64,000 bases of DNA from Lacticigenium naphthae DSM 19658 (GTDB taxonomy: Bacteria; Bacillota; Bacilli; Lactobacillales; Carnobacteriaceae_A), in assembly GCF_000425865.1 (NCBI RefSeq), contig NZ_AUEG01000001.1, forward strand, positions 517,998 to 581,997, given 5' to 3'. The notes under the pieces are model-generated. The model was not told the origin of the DNA. It did not search any database and saw only the letters and a program-made list of their open reading frames with translations. This document shows positions 37,585-47,089 of the stretch, piece by piece; the stretch's first letter is position 1, and each line of letters begins with the position of its first letter. A program made the position numbers and the translations under genes.

Positions 37585-38406
37585 ATGTTAATTGAAATTA
37601 TAAAATCCATTATTTTGGGGATCGTCCAAGGTATCTCAGAATGGTTGCCTATTAGTAGCACAGGACACATGATCCTTGTCGAAGAATTTATCACCTTGAA
37701 TGTCTCCGCTGAATTTAAAGAAATGTTTTTTGTAGTAATTCAACTTGCATCTATACTTGCTGTTATTCTCATTTTTTTTCACAAATTAAATCCTTTTTCA
37801 CCTACCAAAGATGATAGTGAGAAAAAAGAGACTTGGGACATTTGGAAAAAAGTTATTATCGGGGTAATTCCAGCCGGAGTTTTTGGACTGTTGTTCGAGG
37901 ATGTAATCAATGAAAAATTTTATAATTGGCAAACTGTTGCTTTTACCCTTATTCTGTACGGGGTTTTATTTATAATAATTGAAAACAAAAACGAAGGACG
38001 AGAACCAAAGATTCAAACATTTGCAGATTTAACATATAAAACTGCTTTGATCATTGGGCTGTTCCAAGTCCTCGCCTTAATACCCGGTACATCACGTTCT
38101 GGTGCAACTATTGTTGGGGCTATTTTAATAGGTACGGCACGTCCAATAGCTGCTGAGTATTCATTCTTTTTGTCTATTCCAGTAATGGTCGGCGCAAGTG
38201 CTTTAAAACTTCTTGGATTCGGTTTTAGTTTTACAAGTTTAGAATTAGCTGTCCTTATTAGTGGAATGCTCGTTTCGTTTTTCGTATCCGTTTTTGCTAT
38301 TACATTCTTAATGAATTATATTCGCAAAAATGATTTTAAAGTGTTTGGCTGGTACAGGATCGGTTTGGGCGTTCTCCTCTTTGCTTATTTCTTCATAATC
38401 GGATAA
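37585..38406 (+). CDS. uppP: Undecaprenyl-diphosphatase
   Basis: Recycles the lipid carrier for wall and teichoic acid synthesis: undecaprenyl-PP to undecaprenyl-P; confers bacitracin tolerance. 273 residues with about eight membrane helices. Signature motifs [17 protein letters not shown] (residues 13-29, Glu and Ser essential) and [10 protein letters not shown] (about 172-181, Arg). SD AAGGGAG eight bases before the ATG. The 3' region carries repeat copy C and then a strong terminator. Confidence 0.95.
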   Translation: MLIEIIKSIILGIVQGISEWLPISSTGHMILVEEFITLNVSAEFKEMFFVVIQLASILAVILIFFHKLNPFSPTKDDSEKKETWDIWKKVIIGVIPAGVFGLLFEDVINEKFYNWQTVAFTLILYGVLFIIIENKNEGREPKIQTFADLTYKTALIIGLFQVLALIPGTSRSGATIVGAILIGTARPIAAEYSFFLSIPVMVGASALKLLGFGFSFTSLELAVLISGMLVSFFVSVFAITFLMNYIRKNDFKVFGWYRIGLGVLLFAYFFIIG

Positions 38407-38471
38407 GAATATAAATCTAGACTGAAAAATTCTAAGTAGTCTTTAAAATTGGATACCTCAAAAGAGAGCGG

Positions 38472-38568
38472 GACAAAAAACGTTTAGACCCGAATAGAGC
38501 TCCGCATACTCTATCCGTGAAGTGGCCGTCAGGTCTGTTTTTTGGAGCTCGTTTTAGAAAGTAAAGTT
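38472..38568 (-). repeat. Dispersed dyad repeat, copy C
   Basis: Almost the reverse complement of the copy at 5369-5459. Shared blocks include AGACCCGAATAGAGCTCC, ATCCGTGAAGTGG, GGTCTGTTTTTT and CGTTTTAGAAAGTAAAGT. Forms an imperfect hairpin through AGACCCGA/(T)CAGGTCT and CAAAAAAC/GTTTTTTG arms. It lies between the uppP stop and the GGCTGGGAC terminator, in the same relative order as copy B. Confidence 0.78.
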
Positions 38569-38580
38569 TGGAAAAAAAAG

Positions 38581-38619
38581 GTAAGGCTGGGACTTTTGTC
38601 CCAGCCTTACCTTTTTTTC
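38581..38619 (+). terminator. GGCTGGGAC terminator after uppP
   Basis: Perfect 14-base arms GGTAAGGCTGGGAC/GTCCCAGCCTTACC with a TTTT loop and a seven-T run. Distance to the uppP stop is 174 bases, spanned by repeat copy C. Confidence 0.85.
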
Positions 38620-38736
38620 CAAAGAACCTAAAGTAAACTATCTATCTATTTATTATTGACCAATCAGTTTGTTCCTACTTTCAGTAGATACTACCCTAGA
38701 TCTATTTGCTGTCAAATTAGGTTTTGCCTATGCCTG

Positions 38737-38762
38737 TACAAAGGTTTGACTCAACCTTTGTA
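38737..38762. other. Short hairpin upstream of the metal ATPase gene
   Basis: Ten-base arms TACAAAGGTT/AACCTTTGTA with a 6-base loop. Only a weak T-run follows, so it may be a remnant terminator or a regulatory structure. Confidence 0.4.
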
Positions 38763-38803
38763 TTTTGATTAAGTACAAATTGTGTATGTTGAAATCTGTT
38801 CTC

Positions 38804-38836
38804 ATTCTCAATTAGGTCTTATGTATTCTCAATTAG
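38804..38836. promoter_or_regulatory. Direct-repeat operator upstream of the metal ATPase
   Basis: The 12-mer ATTCTCAATTAG occurs at 38804-38815 and again at 38825-38836, exactly 21 bases apart (two helical turns). It lies 60-92 bases before the ATPase start, in a likely promoter region. The motif resembles half of a Fur-family box (TGAGAAT), suggesting metal- or peroxide-responsive control; the regulator is not in the window. Confidence 0.5.
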
Positions 38837-38895
38837 CTGATGTATGTGCTACAGTATGGTTAAGATATCAGCATATTTCTAGGAAGGAAATGTCT

Positions 38896-40764
38896 ATGTA
38901 TACATTATTCAAAGAAAACAAACCCATGATCGCTACAATAATAAGTGGAATTCTCATTTTATTCGGAATCTTTTTAAGTTATGTAATTTCATCAAATTTA
39001 GCTCCTTTCATTTTCGTTCTTTCTTTCATCATAGGAGGCTACCATCAAGCTAAAGAAGGCTTCTATGAAACGTTTAAAGAAAAACGTTTGAACGTAGATA
39101 TATTAATGGTTCTTGCCGCTATTGGTGCTTCAATCATAGGCTATTGGATGGAAGGAGCTCTTCTTATCTTTATCTTTTCATTGAGTGGATCTCTGGAAAT
39201 TATGGCAACAAATAAAAGTACCCAGGCAATTACGGATCTAATGAATGTAACTCCTAATACTGCCAAACTTATTTTACCCGATCAAACTATTAAAGAAGTT
39301 TCCACCGAATCATTAGAAGTTGGAAATAAAATTCTGGTTCCAAAAGGGAGTACTATCCCAATTGACAGCTATCTTATCAAAGGAGACGGCTTGATCGATG
39401 AATCTTCTATCACTGGAGAATCTATTCCTTCTCAAAAAAAAATCGGAGATGAATTAATTGGTGGAACATTAAATTTAAGCCATGCTCTGACATTAGAAGT
39501 AGCAGTTGACTCTTCCAACACTTTATTTGCAAAGATAATTCGCATGGTAGAAGAAGCACAAGGAACTCCTTCAAAAACAGCAACTCTAATTGAAAAAATC
39601 GAAAATAAATATGTGGTAGGCGTCTTGATTTTGGTCCCTCTCATGATTGCTTTGTTTTATTTTGGTTTGAACTGGACATGGAATGAATCTTTTTATCGTG
39701 GTATGGTCCTCCTTACTGTTGCATCTCCATGCGCCTTAGTTGCTTCAGCCACCCCGGCAACTCTGTCAGCAATATCAAATGGGGCTAAAAAAGGTATTTT
39801 ATTCAAAGGGGGAGCATACCTAGAAAATTTCAGTCAAATAAAAGCTATTGCATTCGACAAAACTGGTACTTTAACCAAAGGAGAACCATCCGTCACAGAT
39901 AGTAACTATCTATCAGACGAAAATGTACTTGAGGTTGATAAGCTAGTACTTGCCCTTGAAAAAACCACTACCCACCCATTGGGACACGCTATTGTCACTT
40001 ATTTAATCGATAAAAAAACGGTCAACATCGAGTTAGAATCAAGCCAGGAAGTCACCGGTAAGGGAATTGAAGGGTTTTATAAAGGAAATCAATGGAAAAT
40101 TGGGAAACTTGACTATATTTCACCTGAAAAAAACCATCCGCTCTTGAAAGAAGCACATGAAAAACAAAAAGAAGGAAAAACGGTAACTTTCGTCAGTAAA
40201 AATAACGCATTAGTCGCTTTCTTTGCCTTGATGGATGTGCCGAAAAATAATGCTAAAGAAACAGTTGCTTTTTTCAAATCAAAGAACATTCGGACAATTC
40301 TGATCACTGGAGATAATGAAGCAACCGGGAAATCTGTAGGAGAAACGTTAGGTGTGGATGAAACATATGCAAATTATTTACCCGACCAAAAAGCTGATTT
40401 AATCAAAGAATTAAAAGATAAGTATGAAATTATCGCAATGGTCGGTGATGGAACAAATGACGCACCGGCTTTAGCGAACGCCTCAATTGGAGTAGCCATG
40501 GGAGCTGGGACGGATATAGCTATAGATGTAGCGGATGTAGTGTTGATGCAAGATGACATCAGTCAATTGCCTTATAGCTTCAATCTTTCAAATCGTTTAA
40601 GAAGGATTACACTACAAAATATTGTTTTTTCTTTAGCTGTTATTTTCATATTGATCACTGCTAATTTAATTCAAGTTATTAATTTACCGCTAGGGGTAAT
40701 TGGACATGAGGGCAGTACAATATTGGTAATATTAAATGGACTACGTCTTCTAAAAAAGAAATAA
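38896..40764 (+). CDS. P1B-4-type heavy-metal-translocating ATPase
   Basis: 622-residue metal pump. Landmarks: ITGESIPSQ (actuator), the metal-site SPC in VASPCALVASATPAT, DKTGTLTKGEP (phosphorylated Asp), TTTHPLGHAI (HP motif), GDGTNDAPALANA, and HEGST in the last helices (GVIGHEGSTILVI). SPC plus HEGS/GT defines the P1B-4 subgroup (ZosA/PfeT/FrvA/CtpD), which mostly exports Fe(II) or Co(II). There is no N-terminal metal-binding domain, as usual in this subgroup. Start at ATG 38896, eight bases after AGGAAGG; ATG 38890 is too close to that site. Iron efflux is inference. Confidence 0.9.
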   Translation: MYTLFKENKPMIATIISGILILFGIFLSYVISSNLAPFIFVLSFIIGGYHQAKEGFYETFKEKRLNVDILMVLAAIGASIIGYWMEGALLIFIFSLSGSLEIMATNKSTQAITDLMNVTPNTAKLILPDQTIKEVSTESLEVGNKILVPKGSTIPIDSYLIKGDGLIDESSITGESIPSQKKIGDELIGGTLNLSHALTLEVAVDSSNTLFAKIIRMVEEAQGTPSKTATLIEKIENKYVVGVLILVPLMIALFYFGLNWTWNESFYRGMVLLTVASPCALVASATPATLSAISNGAKKGILFKGGAYLENFSQIKAIAFDKTGTLTKGEPSVTDSNYLSDENVLEVDKLVLALEKTTTHPLGHAIVTYLIDKKTVNIELESSQEVTGKGIEGFYKGNQWKIGKLDYISPEKNHPLLKEAHEKQKEGKTVTFVSKNNALVAFFALMDVPKNNAKETVAFFKSKNIRTILITGDNEATGKSVGETLGVDETYANYLPDQKADLIKELKDKYEIIAMVGDGTNDAPALANASIGVAMGAGTDIAIDVADVVLMQDDISQLPYSFNLSNRLRRITLQNIVFSLAVIFILITANLIQVINLPLGVIGHEGSTILVILNGLRLLKKK

Positions 40765-40895
40765 TGTGTTGAGAATCCTTGTCATTAGAAAACATTCTAA
40801 TTGTAATCTGCCTGTTACTGATTCGATACTTGAGCATTGTATACTAAAGTAACATCAAGAAAAGTAATATTGTCAAAGATATAGGGGGGCAAGAT

Positions 40896-41222
40896 GTGTC
40901 AAGACATATGAAGAAAGATGAAAAGTCAAATGAATACATGCATCCCACAAAGATTTCAGCTATTCATATGCTCACTGGTAAATGGACCTTATATTCTTTA
41001 AAAACACATAAGAACTCATCTTTAGTGATCACTTATAATGGAAATTTATATTTAAACGAAAAAAGATTACGTGGTAAAATTAGTGAGGTCTCACATCATA
41101 ATTTGATTTTTACGGATTGTTATGACTATCAATTGATTTTCAAAAAGAAGCAATCAGGTACTTACCAATTATATGATGAACTGGGCGAACAAATTTACAC
41201 TGCCTATAGAGATTCACTTTAA
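40896..41222 (+). CDS. DUF4828 domain protein
   Basis: 108-residue small soluble protein. The pattern GKWTLYS..., LVITYNGNLYLNEKRL, ISEVSHHNLIFTDCYDYQLIF and YDELGEQIYTAY agrees with DUF4828, a family common in lactic acid bacteria with no known function. Start GTG 40896, six bases after a G-rich GGGGGG site; an ATG at 40908 inside is the alternative. It lies 131 bases after the ATPase gene on the same strand. Confidence 0.72.
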   Translation: MSRHMKKDEKSNEYMHPTKISAIHMLTGKWTLYSLKTHKNSSLVITYNGNLYLNEKRLRGKISEVSHHNLIFTDCYDYQLIFKKKQSGTYQLYDELGEQIYTAYRDSL

Positions 41223-41247
41223 AAATGGTGTTCTTGAGAATTCGAAA

Positions 41248-41290
41248 TAAAAAGAAGAAGCTGAGAATTAATCTCAGCTTCTTCTTTTTT
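41248..41290. terminator. Bidirectional terminator
   Basis: Perfect arms AAAAAGAAGAAGCTGAGA and complement with a 5-base loop, between the DUF4828 gene and the convergent end of the glycogen operon. It overlaps the amylase stop by two bases. Confidence 0.88.
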
Positions 41291-43124
41291 ATAACTCTAT
41301 CGTTTCATTTTCTGTAATGACTAAACTACTGTATGCTTTCAAACAAAATGCTTCCACTTCAAAATCTATTAGTTGATCTTTTATTTCTAATATTTTAAAC
41401 AAAGTCGATGGTAAAGTTATTTTTTTTATTTCATTCGTTTCGTTGAATAACATAATGGCCCACTCGCCATCACTTATATAACGCACAAAACCAAAAATGT
41501 TTGCCATAGAAAAAGGATAAAAAGTTCCCTTTTGTAAACTTTCCAATGAGTTTCTCAAACTGGTAAGTTTCTTAACATGAGCGAGTAAATTCTTGTCTTC
41601 TTTTCCCCAAGGATACATCCGCCGATTATCAGGATCTTGGGCTCCCTCTAAACCGACTTCATCACCGTAATAAATACAAGGAACTCCAGGAAGAGTAAAT
41701 AATAACACAAAAGCTAATTCAATTTTTTCTTTCTGCATTCCCAAACTGGTAGCTATACGTGCCGTATCATGACTTCCAATGTTATTGAGATTATTCAATA
41801 AAATATCTTTTGGATAATTCTCAGCAAAATGTGTAAACTGTTTTGCAACTTCATAAGGTGTTTGTTTTTGATTTAAATAGTGAATAATCAAACTCCTGAA
41901 AGGGTAATTCATCGTACCGTGAAGAACATCACCTTCAATATAGTGTCTTCTTTTCCCATACGCTATTTTGTTTGATGCGTCTTCCCAAACTTCTCCAATC
42001 AAAACTGGTGGAAATAGTGCCTCTTCTTCTAATGCTTGCCTCATTCCAAACAAAAACGTATCCGATAATTCATCAGCAACATCCAGACGCCATCCACCTA
42101 TTCCCATCCGTGTCCAATAACGAACGACACTATCGGGACTTTTATAGATAAATGACTTCACTTCTTCTACTTCTGTATTTAAAGCTGGTAAGTCTTTAAT
42201 GCCCCACCAAGAATTATAACTGTCAGGAAAATTATTGAACGTATACCAATTGGCATATGCACTATCTTTGCTTTGGTAAGCTCCTACCTCTTCATAACTT
42301 CCAAATGCATTGAAATACCGGCTATCTGCACCAGTATGGTTGAAGACTCCATCTAGAATTATATGAATATTTCTTTTGCCTGCTTCCGTTACTAACCGTT
42401 TGAAATCTTCCTCAGTCCCAAACATAGGATCGACTTGAAAGTAATCTCCAGTATCATACTTATGATTACTACGAGCTTCAAAAATAGGACTCAAATATAA
42501 AATTGAAATTCCTAATTTATCTAAATAAGATAACTTTTTTATTATACCTAAAAGGTTTCCACCATAAAATTCCCACCGGACAATATCCCCATTTTTATTT
42601 TTTATATAATATGGTAAATCCTCAGGTGAAGCATACAAGAAAGAATTTTTCTTTGGATTCATTATTTTTCCTTCTTCATTTCCGTTGTTAAATCTTTCCA
42701 CAAAAATATGGTATGCAACACCTTTACGATACCAGTTAGGTGCAGGATCACTTTTTTTATAAACGGTTAATTGATACTCACGTATATCCTCCAACTCGTA
42801 GATCCAAGCTCCTTTTCCACCGATAGCCTCTGAATTGTTGCCATAAAATATCGTATCTCCTTCTTGTGTGAGCACTCTGAAGTGATAAAAGTACAATCCA
42901 GCATCGTCTTGAGGTTTAAAGTCTGTTGTAAATCGTTCATCCTCTTTGTTCATTTCGATTTCGTAGCTCGATCCAAAATCTTTGTGTATCACAAGTGTGA
43001 CTTGTCTATAGAAAGAACCTAAAAAATTCAATTTTACAGATTCGCCATAGGAAATTGCTCCGAAAGGATTTTTGTATGCCGTCCTCCAAGAATGGAACGG
43101 AATCAATTGACTTTTTTTCCTCAT
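41289..43124 (-). CDS. GH13 alpha-amylase / neopullulanase-type glycosidase
   Basis: 611-residue intracellular glycosidase, the last gene of the glycogen operon. An N-terminal beta-sandwich domain (about residues 1-125) precedes the TIM barrel: DGVFNHTG (about 257-264), GGWRLDVADEL with the nucleophile Asp (about 345), LIGEVWED with the acid Glu, and NIGSHDTARI. No signal peptide. In other lactobacilli the glg operon ends in an amylopullulanase-like gene; this one fits maltodextrin or branch trimming. The cleavage specificity cannot be read. Confidence 0.9.
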   Translation of the reverse strand: MRKKSQLIPFHSWRTAYKNPFGAISYGESVKLNFLGSFYRQVTLVIHKDFGSSYEIEMNKEDERFTTDFKPQDDAGLYFYHFRVLTQEGDTIFYGNNSEAIGGKGAWIYELEDIREYQLTVYKKSDPAPNWYRKGVAYHIFVERFNNGNEEGKIMNPKKNSFLYASPEDLPYYIKNKNGDIVRWEFYGGNLLGIIKKLSYLDKLGISILYLSPIFEARSNHKYDTGDYFQVDPMFGTEEDFKRLVTEAGKRNIHIILDGVFNHTGADSRYFNAFGSYEEVGAYQSKDSAYANWYTFNNFPDSYNSWWGIKDLPALNTEVEEVKSFIYKSPDSVVRYWTRMGIGGWRLDVADELSDTFLFGMRQALEEEALFPPVLIGEVWEDASNKIAYGKRRHYIEGDVLHGTMNYPFRSLIIHYLNQKQTPYEVAKQFTHFAENYPKDILLNNLNNIGSHDTARIATSLGMQKEKIELAFVLLFTLPGVPCIYYGDEVGLEGAQDPDNRRMYPWGKEDKNLLAHVKKLTSLRNSLESLQKGTFYPFSMANIFGFVRYISDGEWAIMLFNETNEIKKITLPSTLFKILEIKDQLIDFEVEAFCLKAYSSLVITENETIEL

Positions 43125-43154
43125 ACTTTACCTTCTTTCAATCCCATTGCAAAA

Positions 43155-45590
43155 TTAGATAGGTTCATCAAATGAATGCACTCCTTCATTTAGTTTTTTC
43201 TGCGGATTAGTTTTCCAGATTTCTTCTGAATAGCGTTTAATTGTATAATCTGCAGAAAATGGCCCTGAAGAAGCAATATTGATCAACGATTTTTGGTTCC
43301 ATTTTTTCTTATTGGAATAAAGCTCATCAGCTTTCTCATGTGCTTTAACGTAGCTGTCAAAGTCTTTCAATACAAAATATTCATCATTATAATGAACGAG
43401 TGAATCAAAGACAACTCTTCCCTCTTCATATAGACCTGGAATCGTTCCATCAATTAATGAATCAAGCACTCTTTTTAAACGCTTATTTTTTTCATATAAT
43501 TTTTTGGATGAGTAATTTCCCTTTTTATAAAACTCAGAAACTTCATCTATATTTAGACCAAATATGAACATGTTTTCTTCGCCTACATAATCTCTTATCT
43601 CTATATTCGCACCATCTAATGTCGCTAAGGTTAAAGCACCGTTTAACATCAATTTCATATTGCTAGTTCCAGAAGCCTCTTTTCCAGCTAACGATATCTG
43701 TTCACTGATTTCAGCTGCAGGTATTATTTTTTCTGCTAAAGAGACACCATAGTTTTCAAAGAAGACAACTTTTAACTTATCTCCAACTTCGGGATCATTG
43801 TTGACCATGTCAGCTATACTATTGATCAATTTAATAATTTGTTTTGCATATAAATAGCTCGGTGCAGCTTTAGCACCAAAAATGAATACTCGGGGTTGAA
43901 TATCAATAGCCGGATTTTCTTTAATGCGCAAATAGCGGTCTAGTATATGCAAGGCATTCAAATGCTGTCGTTTGTATGCATGTAATCTTTTGATTTGTAC
44001 ATCAAATAATGCATTTGGGTTGATTTCCAATCCCAAATTTTCTTTAATATATTCAGCCAAGTGTTCTTTATTTTTCAATTTTACTTGAGCTAACTCTTCC
44101 AAAACTTCCTCGCTTGTTTCAAACCCTTTAAATACTTTTAACTCAGCTGGATTCGTTTTCCATTCTTCTCCTATTTGTTTAGTTATTAACTTTGTTAAAT
44201 CCGGATTAGCAATATGAAGCCAGCGACGCTGTGTGATCCCATTTGTTTTATTGTTAAATTTATACGGATACATTTCATAAAAATCATGCAGCACATCATT
44301 TTTTAAAATATTCGTATGCAATTGTGCCACACCATTTACACTATGACTACCTATAACAGCTAAATGAGCCATATTGATCTGACCATCTTTAATAATACTT
44401 GTGGCGTAAGTCAATCGCTCTCCATAAAGAGGCAATTTCTTTTCGATATGGTGTTGATTGATTGCTTCAATAATTTGATACATTCTTGGGAGTAAAGATT
44501 TCACCATATCAACAGGCCACTTTTCCATAGCTTCTTTTAGTATTGTGTGGTTAGTATAACTGCATGTTTTTTTAGTGATTTCCCAAGCTTTCTCCCAACT
44601 TAAATGTTCTTCATCCAATAATATCCTCATTAATTCAGGTACAACTAAAGCTGGATGGGTGTCGTTAATATGAATAGCAATTTTTTCAGGTAACTGATGT
44701 CTCGGGATATTGTATTTATAAAATTGTTGGATAATACTTTGGACTCCAGCAGAAACCATGAAGTATTCTTGTTTCAGTCTCAACAATCTACCCTCATAAT
44801 TGGAATCGTCTGGGTACAATACTTCCGTGATCCCTTTGATTTTTTCGGCACTTTCAATTGTTTGGTATTGTTCTTCTTCCTCTGGGGGAACTTCAGCTGA
44901 CCATAAGCGCATATTATTTATAGTGATATTTTTGTATCCTACCATAGGTGTATCGTAAGGCACTGCCAAAATATTTTCAGTATTTTCATAAAATGGAATA
45001 AAATTCCCATTCCCATCCGGTTCGACCCAAACATTGCCTCCAAATCTAACGGTTACCGCGGAATTCATATTTCTGATTTCCCAAACATTCCCATTTCTCA
45101 ACCAATTTTCTGGTAGTTCAACTTGATAACCATCCACAAATTTTTGTCTGAACAGACCATACCGGTAACGTATTCCATTTCCATGTCCCGGCAATCCAAG
45201 AGAAGCTAAAGAATCCATAAAACAAGACGCCAATCTACCTAACCCACCATTTCCAAGTGCAGGATCAACTTCAGCATTTTCTACTTCTTCAAACTCGATT
45301 TCAAGACCTTTTAATCCTTCTTTTACGGTTTCCAGTATATCCATATTGTACAAATTACTTTTCAATTGTCTGCCTGGAAGAAATTCCATTGAAAAATAAA
45401 AAACCTGTTTAGCTTTAGATTCTATATAATGATGTCTAGATTGACTCCACTCATCTGCTAAATAATTACGAACGAGATGCCCTAAAGCAAAATACTGTTG
45501 TTCAATTGACCCATCTTTAAAATCAAAAGCATAAATATTTTCAAATGTTTTTTTATAATCCCTCTTAAATTGTTTTACAGTTAATGTCAT
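43155..45590 (-). CDS. glgP: Glycogen phosphorylase
   Basis: Releases glucose-1-P from glycogen ends using phosphate. 811 residues, usual length. The PLP site is in the C-terminal half with EASGTSNMKLMLNGALTLAT (Lys of SNMK binds PLP); also DPALGNGGLGRLASCF and IHINDTHPALVVPEL. Start at ATG 45590, seven bases after GGAGG; an in-frame extension upstream overlaps a hairpin between glgA and glgP. Fifth gene of glgBCDAP-amy. Confidence 0.95.
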   Translation of the reverse strand: MTLTVKQFKRDYKKTFENIYAFDFKDGSIEQQYFALGHLVRNYLADEWSQSRHHYIESKAKQVFYFSMEFLPGRQLKSNLYNMDILETVKEGLKGLEIEFEEVENAEVDPALGNGGLGRLASCFMDSLASLGLPGHGNGIRYRYGLFRQKFVDGYQVELPENWLRNGNVWEIRNMNSAVTVRFGGNVWVEPDGNGNFIPFYENTENILAVPYDTPMVGYKNITINNMRLWSAEVPPEEEEQYQTIESAEKIKGITEVLYPDDSNYEGRLLRLKQEYFMVSAGVQSIIQQFYKYNIPRHQLPEKIAIHINDTHPALVVPELMRILLDEEHLSWEKAWEITKKTCSYTNHTILKEAMEKWPVDMVKSLLPRMYQIIEAINQHHIEKKLPLYGERLTYATSIIKDGQINMAHLAVIGSHSVNGVAQLHTNILKNDVLHDFYEMYPYKFNNKTNGITQRRWLHIANPDLTKLITKQIGEEWKTNPAELKVFKGFETSEEVLEELAQVKLKNKEHLAEYIKENLGLEINPNALFDVQIKRLHAYKRQHLNALHILDRYLRIKENPAIDIQPRVFIFGAKAAPSYLYAKQIIKLINSIADMVNNDPEVGDKLKVVFFENYGVSLAEKIIPAAEISEQISLAGKEASGTSNMKLMLNGALTLATLDGANIEIRDYVGEENMFIFGLNIDEVSEFYKKGNYSSKKLYEKNKRLKRVLDSLIDGTIPGLYEEGRVVFDSLVHYNDEYFVLKDFDSYVKAHEKADELYSNKKKWNQKSLINIASSGPFSADYTIKRYSEEIWKTNPQKKLNEGVHSFDEPI

Positions 45591-45612
45591 AAGTATTCCT
45601 CCAAAAACAAAA

Positions 45613-45646
45613 ATCTCTTGAGTAAATCTAATTTCGCCCAAGAGAT
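45613..45646 (-). terminator. Hairpin between glgA and glgP
   Basis: Eight-base arms ATCTCTTG/CAAGAGAT with an 18-base loop, then TTTTTGTTTTTGG on the minus strand. It lies inside the operon, between the glgA stop and the glgP ribosome site, so it would act as a partial terminator or RNA-processing signal lowering glgP relative to glgA. Confidence 0.5.
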
Positions 45647-45655
45647 CCTGTTTAT

Positions 45656-47089
45656 TTATAATGCGATTTTTTTATAGTTATCAATATATTTTGAAGCTGA
45701 TTTTTCCCAACTGAAATCTTTCTTCATTGCTTGCTTCATTAACTCTTTCCAATTTTGCGGATTATCATAGTATTCTGTTAACGCATGATCAATAGTTTTG
45801 AGCATAGTTAGCGGATTATAATCATAAAAACTAAATCCGGTTCCTTTACCACTAACAGGATTAAATGGTTCTACAGTATCAACTAACCCTCCTGTTTCAT
45901 GCACAAGGGGTAAAGTCCCATAGCGCAATGAATTTAGTTGGGACAATCCACAAGGTTCAAAAGCAGACGGCATTAGAAAGATATCCGCACCTGCATAAAT
46001 CTGTTGAGCAAGCTCCACATCGAAATCAATTATAGCTTTGAATTTATCCGAATGGTGCTGATTGAAAGATGCAAAGCTATTTTCAAATCGAGGGTCCCCT
46101 GTTCCTAGAATGAGAACTTGAACGTCCCGGTACATTAATTCTCCTAAAGTCTGCTCGATCAAGTCCGCCCCTTTTTGCTCGGTTAATCTACCTACCATCC
46201 CTATTAAAGCGATTTCTGGAGAAACAGGTAACCCCACACGCTCTTGTAAAGCTGTTTTATTGTCAACTTTTTTATCCAGAGAATCTATGGAGTAATTGAC
46301 CACAAGCGAAGGATCTGTCTGAGGATTATAAATATCTGTATCGATTCCATTTAGTATTCCAACTAATTTATCCCCGACATCTTGCAAAACGCCTTCCAGT
46401 CCATAGCCAAATTCAGCCGTTTTGATCTCTTCTGCGTAAGTTGGACTGACCGTGGTCACCAGGTCAGAATAGTAAATTCCTCCCTTAAGAACATTAACAT
46501 TATCAAAAAACTCTAATCCGTGATCATGAAAAGCATTATATCCGATTCCATATAAATCTGAAAGAGTGGATTGATCAAAAATCCCTTGGAATTGCAAGTT
46601 ATGAATCGTTAATACTGTTTTAATATCTCTATATTTTTCAACCCAATGATACTTATCCTTTAATAGAACTGGGACGATTGCGGTATGCCAGTCATTTAAA
46701 TGGAGTACATCAGGTATAAAGTCGACTTTTTCCATCATCTCTATCAGAGCTTGCGAGAAGAACGCATATCGTTCTCCATCATCGCCCTCACCATAGAGTT
46801 GATCACGATCAAAATAATACAGGCTATCAATAAAATAATAGGTTATGTCATTCAAATCTAAAGTTTTGACCCCACAGTATTGACTTCTCCAACCAACTTT
46901 TACTTCAAATTGAGCAATTTCTTTTAATTTTTCTTTATATTTAGCCGGCAATTTGGAATGAAGCGGCAATACTACGCGAATATCTAATCCTTGTTTTTTC
47001 ATTTCTTTAGGTAGAGCTCCCGCTACGTCACCTAAACCGCCAGATTTGAAAAAAGGAGCAGCTTCAGATGAAGCAAATAGAACCTTCAT
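45656..47089 (-). CDS. glgA: Glycogen synthase
   Basis: Extends glycogen chains from ADP-glucose. 477 residues, GT5 family. ADP-glucose-binding KSGGLGDVAGALPKEM (about residues 16-31) with the KxGG motif, the HNLQFQGIF loop, MVGRLTEQKG (about 288) and the C-terminal EPCGLSQLNSLRYG (Glu, GT-B family). Start ATG 47089 overlaps the glgD stop by four bases. Confidence 0.96.
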   Translation of the reverse strand: MKVLFASSEAAPFFKSGGLGDVAGALPKEMKKQGLDIRVVLPLHSKLPAKYKEKLKEIAQFEVKVGWRSQYCGVKTLDLNDITYYFIDSLYYFDRDQLYGEGDDGERYAFFSQALIEMMEKVDFIPDVLHLNDWHTAIVPVLLKDKYHWVEKYRDIKTVLTIHNLQFQGIFDQSTLSDLYGIGYNAFHDHGLEFFDNVNVLKGGIYYSDLVTTVSPTYAEEIKTAEFGYGLEGVLQDVGDKLVGILNGIDTDIYNPQTDPSLVVNYSIDSLDKKVDNKTALQERVGLPVSPEIALIGMVGRLTEQKGADLIEQTLGELMYRDVQVLILGTGDPRFENSFASFNQHHSDKFKAIIDFDVELAQQIYAGADIFLMPSAFEPCGLSQLNSLRYGTLPLVHETGGLVDTVEPFNPVSGKGTGFSFYDYNPLTMLKTIDHALTEYYDNPQNWKELMKQAMKKDFSWEKSASKYIDNYKKIAL

